19,089 nucleotides of DNA from an uncultured Candidatus Saccharibacteria bacterium (lineage in GTDB: Bacteria > Patescibacteriota > Saccharimonadia > Saccharimonadales > Saccharimonadaceae), in assembly GCA_916049555.1 (NCBI GenBank), contig CAJZIB010000008.1:1-19089 (forward strand). The letters run 5' to 3'. The notes under the pieces are model-generated. The model was not told the DNA's origin. It ran no database searches and was given only the letters and a program-made list of their open reading frames with translations. The position numbers and the translations under genes are program-made. Position 1 is the stretch's first letter; each line of letters opens with the position of its first letter. This document shows, piece after piece, positions 14,132 through 19,089 of this stretch.

Positions 14132-15343
14132 ATGCAATATGAAACCAAAAAAGTGAGTCTCGCAGCCACCGAAAAGCGTATCCGCGCCTGCAACTACCTC
14201 ACAGTTACCCAACTTTTCTTAAAAAGCAATTTTCTCCTTGAGAAACCTCTATCTTACGACGACATCAAGCCTCGGCTCCTCGGACACTGGGGCACCTGTC
14301 CTGGCATTAATCTCGTCTATGCTTGTATGCGAGATATTTTTGCTGATCAAAAAGATAATACAATTTTTGTACTCGGCCCCGGCCACGGTTTTCCAGCTCT
14401 TCAAGCTAACCTCTTCTATGATGGTGATCTCGCCGCAGTTGATGATAGTCTAAAGCCAGATTATGCCGGTCTTGCCAAAATCTCCGCGCTTTTCTCCCGT
14501 ATTGGAGGCTTCCCGTCTCACGCCAGTCCATCCGCTCCAGGAGTTATCTGCGAAGGTGGCGAACTCGGCTATTCTCTTGCTACCGCTTATGGCTACTGTC
14601 TCGGACATCCTGAACGTACTGCCATCGTCCTCATTGGTGACGGTGAATTTGAAACCGCCACAACTCTCGCTAGCCTCAACTTAAATGACCTCCTCAGTTC
14701 TCCAAATAATGGTAAGGTCATTCCAGTTCTCCACCTTAACGGCTACAAGATTTCCGGTCCAACAGTTGCTGGTCGTCGTTCCGAGCATCAGCTAAATGAA
14801 CTAATTCGTGGTTTTGGCTATACTCCAGTCCGCATTGAAGAACGTCTCGGCGCTTCTTCCAAGGCCCCAGCCGAACTCTACCAGGAGACAGAGAATCTCA
14901 TCGGTCAAGAGCCTCAAATCGTCTTCGATGGCGACGATTCTGACGAGGCGCCAACTAATACTTTTGAGCAGGTTGAGCAAAATATTACCAAACTTATTCA
15001 AGAAGAGCAGAACGAGGATAAAACCTCCGCACGTCATACCTTTGAAAAATCTGAGAATCAGACCGACATCATTATGCGAAATCTCATTTTAGACGTCGAA
15101 GCCGCCTTGAATTTTGCAAAAAACAGTAGCGATCCAGTTTTCATTATTCTCGAAACCGAAAAAGGCCTCTCCGGTCCACTCGTTGTTGACGACACCAAGG
15201 TCCGCGGCAACTTCAAAGCCCACCAAATCCCTCTACCAAAAGCCAAATCCGATCCCGCCGAGCTCGAGCTCCTCTCTTCCTGGCTCCACTCCTATCATTT
15301 CGAAGAATTATTTAACAAAGAGGAAGGTTTTCTCCATGACTAA
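14132..15343 (+). CDS. Phosphoketolase N-terminal subunit (TPP pyrophosphate-binding domain)
   Basis: Phosphoketolase (XFP family) splits xylulose 5-phosphate, and often fructose 6-phosphate, into acetyl phosphate and an aldose phosphate with thiamine diphosphate. This 403-aa product matches only the first half. Landmarks: ACNYLTVTQLFL, RPHWGT-type IKPRLLGHWGTCPG (H52), GPGHG (H85), FPSHASP (H130), EGGELGYSL, GDGEFET (TPP/Mg motif, 169-172), HLNGYKISGPT (H201), GLSGPLVVD and NFKAHQIPLPKA (H364). An acidic, Gln/Glu-rich stretch at about 238-311 is longer than I expect at this point. It stops with TAA at 15341-15343, in the linker before the Pyr domain, eight bases into the next gene. Start ATG 14132 is set by the leaderless promoter. 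All catalytic residues I can place are kept, so this looks like a functional subunit and not a decayed gene. Confidence 0.92.
   Translation: MQYETKKVSLAATEKRIRACNYLTVTQLFLKSNFLLEKPLSYDDIKPRLLGHWGTCPGINLVYACMRDIFADQKDNTIFVLGPGHGFPALQANLFYDGDLAAVDDSLKPDYAGLAKISALFSRIGGFPSHASPSAPGVICEGGELGYSLATAYGYCLGHPERTAIVLIGDGEFETATTLASLNLNDLLSSPNNGKVIPVLHLNGYKISGPTVAGRRSEHQLNELIRGFGYTPVRIEERLGASSKAPAELYQETENLIGQEPQIVFDGDDSDEAPTNTFEQVEQNITKLIQEEQNEDKTSARHTFEKSENQTDIIMRNLILDVEAALNFAKNSSDPVFIILETEKGLSGPLVVDDTKVRGNFKAHQIPLPKAKSDPAELELLSSWLHSYHFEELFNKEEGFLHD
15320..15327 (+). promoter_or_regulatory. Internal Shine-Dalgarno for the second phosphoketolase gene
   Basis: GAGGAAGG, eight bases before ATG 15336 and inside the end of the first gene. 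This decides the start of the second gene and supports translational coupling. Confidence 0.85.
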
Positions 15344-16511
15344 TCTAAAATCCATCGCCAAAGTGTTTGGCGCCAAACTCAAAATTCAGGCTGAAAAAGA
15401 TCCATCCTTCTATTTCTTCAGTCCAGACGAGACTACCAGTAATAAACTAGATGAAATCTATCAATCCACCAGTAGCACCTGGGGCAATCGACTCGAGAAG
15501 CGTGAGTGGGATCTTCCTGAATCCGAGAGCGGTCGCATCGTTGAGTTACTCTCTGAAAACGTTCTCTTTTCGGTTATGATCGGTCACCTTCTCTCTGGTG
15601 AACCTGCTATGATGACCAGCTATGAAGCTTTCTTCACCATCATCCTCGCGCAGATTATCCAGCACCTCAAATTCCTCGAACAGTGCGAAGAAGTTGCTTG
15701 GCGTCCAAAATATCCTTCCGTCAATCTCCTAAGCACCAGCACTTGTTGGCGCCAGGATCATAACGGATTCTCTCATCAGTCACCGATGTTGATCTCCTCA
15801 CTCCTCGCTCGTCCGGGCAAGCATGTCACCTGTCTCTTTCCAGTCGATGCCACTGCCGTTGACCCATGTTTTAATTATCTATTAGAATCAAAAAACCAAG
15901 TCAACCTTGTCACTTTCAACAAAACCGACGAGCCAGTCTGGCAAGATGAAGAAGCGGCAAAGAAGAACTTTGGGCAGGGCTGTAGTCTTTTTGAATTTAT
16001 TTCCAACAAAAACCAGGAGGGAAATTTCGACTACCTCTTTGTAGCTGCCGGCGATATTGCCACTCGTGAAGCAGTCAAGGCGATCGAGATTCTAAGACAA
16101 GATCTTCCAGAGCTCCATCTCGGACTTATTAATATTTCCGCTCTCACCTACGGCGCCATTGGCACCAGCAATAATCCTTTGACGCAAGCCAGCTTCGACC
16201 AGCTCTTTGGTCAAACCGCTCCCATCATCGCCAACTTCCATGGCTATCCAGACGCCCTAGTTAATATCCTCAGCAACTATACCAGCAAGAATCGAATCTC
16301 TGGTCATGGTTTTGAAGAGCAGGGAAGTACCGTTACCCCATTTGCCATGCTGACCATGAACCACACTTCCCGCCTTGATCTCGCACTAGATGTAGTAAAG
16401 ATGCTTGGCCGTCAGGACCTTATCGAAAAATATAAGCAGAAGCTTATGGACTATCAAGCTTACGCTCTCGAGCATGGTACTGATCATCCTGAACTTGGTA
16501 TTATAAATTAA
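15336..16511 (+). CDS. Phosphoketolase C-terminal subunit (Pyr and C-terminal domains)
   Basis: This 391-aa protein carries the second half of phosphoketolase. It begins MTNLKSIAKVF and reaches the Pyr-domain motif FSPDETTSNKL (E32, equivalent to the essential glutamate of the PDE motif) within 30 residues. Then come ELLSENVLFSVMIGHLLSG, SYEAFF, and the hallmark WRQDHNGFSHQSP (about 138-150) with its catalytic-site histidines; the C-terminal domain ends FHGYPDALVNIL, GHGFEEQGSTVTPF and AYALEHGTDHPELG. The two products sum to 794 aa, close to a full-length enzyme. The reading frame is open for 222 bases upstream of ATG 15336, but that extension is Ser/Pro/Lys-rich, resembles nothing in phosphoketolase and lies over the first gene. 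The overlap, ribosome site and domain boundary all point to a two-subunit enzyme. The PIN-TRAM gene converges four bases downstream. Confidence 0.93.
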   Translation: MTNLKSIAKVFGAKLKIQAEKDPSFYFFSPDETTSNKLDEIYQSTSSTWGNRLEKREWDLPESESGRIVELLSENVLFSVMIGHLLSGEPAMMTSYEAFFTIILAQIIQHLKFLEQCEEVAWRPKYPSVNLLSTSTCWRQDHNGFSHQSPMLISSLLARPGKHVTCLFPVDATAVDPCFNYLLESKNQVNLVTFNKTDEPVWQDEEAAKKNFGQGCSLFEFISNKNQEGNFDYLFVAAGDIATREAVKAIEILRQDLPELHLGLINISALTYGAIGTSNNPLTQASFDQLFGQTAPIIANFHGYPDALVNILSNYTSKNRISGHGFEEQGSTVTPFAMLTMNHTSRLDLALDVVKMLGRQDLIEKYKQKLMDYQAYALEHGTDHPELGIIN

Positions 16512-16515
16512 AAAT

Positions 16516-17265
16516 TTAAGATTTGGTTTTAATTTTTCGTCCAGCCCCTCTACCAAATCGGCCGCTCGGCCTAGTCTGGGTTGCAACTTTTGCAAACATC
16601 ATGCGTCCCGAATTGGTTTGTAAAAACTTCACAAATTCAATCTCTATAAATCTCCCGACTAGTGTTGCAGCCTCGTCCACCACCACCATCATTCCGTCCG
16701 GCAGATATCCCACACCTTGCTTTGGATTGCTTCCCAGCGCCGTAATTTTAATTCGCATCCGCTCGCCCGGCAGGTAGTCGCTTCTTAGCTCAATTGCTAG
16801 ATCATTCACATTTAGCACGTCGATATCCATAGTTTTCGCCACCATTCCCAGATTATAATCAGTCGTTAAAATTGTTCCACGATTTTCCTTTGCAAGCTGC
16901 AATAAGCGATTGTCAACCGGCGTATGGTCTAGTGCGTCTGGTAAAATCTCCACTTCATTATGCACCACGCGCTCAAGTTCGTTCACTACATCAAGCCCAA
17001 ATCTTGCTCGTGCTCGCTTCTCGGTATCTTTTCCGTCCGCCAAAAGCTGCATTTCGTTCAAGACACTATGTGGAATGATTAAAAGGCCGTCAAGAAAGCC
17101 AGTCTTTGCGACCTTCAAAATCCTTCCATCCATTAAACTTGACGTATCGACATAAATTCGGCGTCTCTGTCCAGAGTAGTTAAAACCTTTTCTAAAAGAC
17201 CGCACCACTAGGAAACTGGTTTCGATAAACACCAGTCCCAGGATAATTAAAATAATTTCGTTCAT
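16516..17265 (-). CDS. Membrane-anchored PIN-TRAM domain protein (YacL-like), short form
   Basis: The 249-aa protein has one N-terminal transmembrane segment (about residues 2-23), then a PIN ribonuclease-like domain (RIYVDTSSLMDGRI with the first Asp, IIPHSVLNEMQLL with a Glu, TILTTDYNLGMVAK with the last acidic site) and a TRAM domain (LRSDYLPGERMRIKITALG ... GVGYLPDGMMVVVDEA) that probably binds RNA. The tail is basic and Gly/Arg-rich (RPSGRFGRGAGRKIK). Bacillus YacL has four membrane segments before the same PIN-TRAM unit; here only one remains. Start ATG 17265 (MNEIILI) is fixed by TGG-TATAAT six bases upstream; an in-frame codon 30 bases further up would put the -10 inside the coding region. 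RNase or RNA-binding function is inferred from domains. Confidence 0.9.
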   Translation of the reverse strand: MNEIILIILGLVFIETSFLVVRSFRKGFNYSGQRRRIYVDTSSLMDGRILKVAKTGFLDGLLIIPHSVLNEMQLLADGKDTEKRARARFGLDVVNELERVVHNEVEILPDALDHTPVDNRLLQLAKENRGTILTTDYNLGMVAKTMDIDVLNVNDLAIELRSDYLPGERMRIKITALGSNPKQGVGYLPDGMMVVVDEAATLVGRFIEIEFVKFLQTNSGRMMFAKVATQTRPSGRFGRGAGRKIKTKS

Positions 17266-17271
17266 GCCACT

Positions 17272-17280
17272 ATTATACCA
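17272..17280 (-). promoter_or_regulatory. Extended -10 promoter, leaderless, for the PIN-TRAM gene
   Basis: TGG-TATAAT on the minus strand, then AGTGGC, then ATG at 17265. It lies just beyond the terminator of the glycine-rich gene. Confidence 0.7.
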
Positions 17281-17293
17281 TTGTCGTCTAGCC

Positions 17294-17320
17294 AAAAATC
17301 TCAGGCCTTCACCTGAGATT
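17294..17320 (-). terminator. Intrinsic terminator of the glycine-rich protein gene
   Basis: On the minus strand AATCTCAGG pairs with CCTGAGATT in a nine-pair perfect stem with a six-base loop (TGAAGG), followed by a T-run. It is about 50 bases beyond the stop codon at 17369-17371. Confidence 0.92.
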
Positions 17321-17336
17321 CTATTTAGCTTATTGC

Positions 17337-17370
17337 GTGTCTATTATTAATTGTGTCTCTATTATTAACT
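17337..17370. repeat. Short tandem duplication in the 3' region of the glycine-rich gene
   Basis: GTGTCTATTATTAATT (17337-17352) is followed by GTGTCTCTATTATTAACT (17353-17370), two near-identical units; the second touches the stop codon of the glycine-rich gene. Confidence 0.7.
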
Positions 17371-19089
17371 ATGGTGTTCCGCCAGGATAGGTCGCATATG
17401 AGATACGAATAGAACCGTCGTGTCCATCATATACAAAGTTTGGTTGCCAGTATGGGGAAATGTTAGTATCGTCATCAAATTTCCTGGTAAAACCACTGGT
17501 CACACCGCCGATGTAACCGGATCCACCACTACCGGAACCACCAACCATGGTTTGGTCATATGGTCCTTGACCGGTGTATCCACCGATCCAGCCACCGCCG
17601 GCACCAGATCGTCCTTGTACTTGAAGTACTGGGATGTCAGGTGAGCGAAGATTAATATCAGGTACTGTTGCGGAGGCCCCAAAGCCATATCCAGCACCCG
17701 CAGTTTGGGTTGCACCATCTGGTAGAACGAATGTTGGATAATAGGTATCAGTAGTGACACCAGAAAAGTCAGGCTTTCCTCCTATAAGGCCACCACCGTT
17801 TCCACCTCCAGCAATCATGGATCCGCCAGCTCCACCACCGCCAACAATTATACGATCTGTTAACTTATAAATCTTCAGGCTCTTGATTTTGGCGGTCGTA
17901 TTTGTGGTTTTAACCTTGATACGTACTTCTGCGGCCGTATTAGGCATAAATTGTGGTGCCGGTTGATTAGCTTCATATGTGAAGAATACTGAAATAAAAT
18001 TTCCATGTTTTTGTGTATAGACATTACGGAATTGCTTATCTAGTGAAGAGTTTAAGTCATAATATGCCATTGCTCCTTCAAAGTCAGAGTCAGGAATGCC
18101 TTCAACCTCGAAAACTGCCTGATAAACCCCATGATCAAGTGGCGCCCAAGGTCCCTCGTTAAATAATATTTCCGACGACCCTGCAGGACGTATTCTAATA
18201 TGATATGTAGGATCTGTTACATAATCAACATTATTAAAAGGTCGAATATCGGTTCCGCCACCGCCACCAGCTCCACCCCAGTTGCGCCAAGCAGGGTTCG
18301 CGGGACCTCTAGTCAATGGACCAGCCGCACCATTTCCACCGCCATTAAAACCTCCGTAAAAAACAAGCTTAGAATACACACCCTCGTCGTACGCTGATTC
18401 ACCTCTACCACCAACAAATAATGCAACACTATCGCCAGCATTAAAATCTTTATAGCCAGAAGAGTATCCGCCAAGTCCTGGATTAAAATCTTTATTATAA
18501 TACCAGTGGAAATTTTGTTGAGTAGCTGTTCTTGGTCCACCGCTTGCCCCCATCACCTCGAGTTTATACTTTCCAGTAACAGGGAAAGTGAAAGCCTGTG
18601 GTGTGCCAGTGTACCCAAAATCTGCCCATGAATTCGCAAATTGAATGGCATCTTGCTTTGAATAAATATATCCGTATGGAATCGTCTCAACCACCACTTC
18701 GGTCTTCTGGCCGGCCTGAAATAGTGGATTAGCGTTATTAAAATCAACTGTACAATCAAACGAAATCTCGTCAGTTGTTTTCTGGAAAGTTGTTGGATCG
18801 ATTGGACAATCAAGTCCCCCTGCCGTCGCCTTAAACTTCCTATAATCATAGCTCTCGACATTAAAATCACGCTCAATCATCGGGATTTTAATATTCATCT
18901 TATGCTTTAAACTTTGACCAGCTTCATTCTTTACTGTATGGCCAGTTGGGTCTAGTGGCACAACTGAAGGGCTCACGCTATTAATCTTAAGTTCGGCAGT
19001 CGGACCGGAATTAATTACCGCAGTCAAAACCAAAGGCTTTGAGCTATAGGTCCCAGGCTTAGTTGCAAGTGTAACATAGAGTCCATACA
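17369..19089 (-). CDS. Large secreted glycine-rich (ALK-type Gly_rich) surface protein, 5' end outside window
   Basis: The frame is open from the stop at 17369 to the right edge (about 572 visible residues), so the start and any signal peptide are beyond the window; a TTG at 19033 is not a convincing start. The visible N-terminal part (to about residue 155) looks like an Ig-like beta domain with two Cys (LDCPIDP, FDCTVDF). Then comes the bacterial ALK/LTK-like glycine-rich domain: AFTFPVTGKYKLEVMGASGG, GGYSSGYKDFNAGDSVALFVGG, GGFNGGGNGAAG, GGAGGGGGTDIRPF. About 125 residues of a different, Gly-poor beta-rich sequence (about 17858-18235) interrupt it before DRIIVGGGGAGGSMIAGGGN and the final GGSGSGGSGYIGG...GHDGSIRISYA. 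The N-terminal tracts and the second secreted protein in this window suggest a cell-surface adhesion or structural role; this is inference. Confidence 0.82.
   Translation of the reverse strand, partial: YGLYVTLATKPGTYSSKPLVLTAVINSGPTAELKINSVSPSVVPLDPTGHTVKNEAGQSLKHKMNIKIPMIERDFNVESYDYRKFKATAGGLDCPIDPTTFQKTTDEISFDCTVDFNNANPLFQAGQKTEVVVETIPYGYIYSKQDAIQFANSWADFGYTGTPQAFTFPVTGKYKLEVMGASGGPRTATQQNFHWYYNKDFNPGLGGYSSGYKDFNAGDSVALFVGGRGESAYDEGVYSKLVFYGGFNGGGNGAAGPLTRGPANPAWRNWGGAGGGGGTDIRPFNNVDYVTDPTYHIRIRPAGSSEILFNEGPWAPLDHGVYQAVFEVEGIPDSDFEGAMAYYDLNSSLDKQFRNVYTQKHGNFISVFFTYEANQPAPQFMPNTAAEVRIKVKTTNTTAKIKSLKIYKLTDRIIVGGGGAGGSMIAGGGNGGGLIGGKPDFSGVTTDTYYPTFVLPDGATQTAGAGYGFGASATVPDINLRSPDIPVLQVQGRSGAGGGWIGGYTGQGPYDQTMVGGSGSGGSGYIGGVTSGFTRKFDDDTNISPYWQPNFVYDGHDGSIRISYATYPGGTP

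Noticed and set aside
15114..15335. Long open extension upstream of the second phosphoketolase gene
   Set aside because: It overlaps the conserved end of the first gene in another frame, has Ser/Pro/Lys-rich content without family resemblance, and a good ribosome site marks ATG 15336.
15328..15345. Programmed frameshift or sequencing error joining the two phosphoketolase halves
   Set aside because: No slippery heptamer is seen, and the SD-ATG pair and position at the domain boundary favour two proteins. An error cannot be fully excluded from one sequence.

Overview
The window looks like a piece of a small Candidate Phyla Radiation genome, most likely Saccharibacteria (TM7). The arguments are indirect: short versions of HrcA, TilS and a YacL-like PIN-TRAM protein, very short gene spacing, large secreted BspA-type and glycine-rich surface proteins, and a phosphoketolase in a genome with housekeeping genes of minimal size. 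TGA is used as a stop (rubrerythrin), so the code is standard and not the TGA=Gly code of Absconditabacteria/Gracilibacteria. The taxonomic call is inference; no marker such as 16S rRNA is present.

Layout. 1-124: start of a leftward gene (possibly NUDIX). 163-2096: radA and ruvC. 2201-2758: rubrerythrin (leftward). 2885-3904: ruvB. 3972-4778: membrane PH-domain protein. 4904-6420 (leftward): ruvA, preceded by a tRNA-Met/tRNA-Ser pair and yebC. 6466-7431 (leftward): tilS. 7479-9278: lepA. 9279-9545: an intergenic repeat array with long inverted arms. 9546-10172 (leftward): an adenylate-kinase-like NMP kinase. 10241-12442: secreted BspA-type leucine-rich repeat protein. 12529-14093: CIRCE-controlled hrcA-grpE. 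14132-16511: a phosphoketolase divided over two overlapping genes. 16516-17265 (leftward): PIN-TRAM protein. 17369-19089 (leftward, 5' end outside): secreted glycine-rich (ALK-like) protein.

How it fits together. Much of the left half is a broken-up yebC-ruvCAB recombination/repair neighbourhood with radA, interrupted by unrelated genes and two tRNAs. The right half combines stress control (hrcA-grpE), central carbon metabolism (phosphoketolase, which yields acetyl phosphate) and two large secreted proteins suited to contact with a host cell or biofilm.

The most striking signals are: (1) seven genes whose extended -10 (TGN-TATAAT or TGN-TAAAAT) ends exactly six bases before the start codon, implying leaderless mRNAs and correcting the starts of tilS and the PIN-TRAM gene; (2) the two-gene phosphoketolase, cut at its interdomain linker, with an internal Shine-Dalgarno and an 8-base overlap; (3) the 9297-9528 inverted-repeat element holding three spaced direct repeats; (4) an AT-rich LRR block inserted in a gene with more GC-rich ends. 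No CRISPR array, insertion sequence or prophage was seen.
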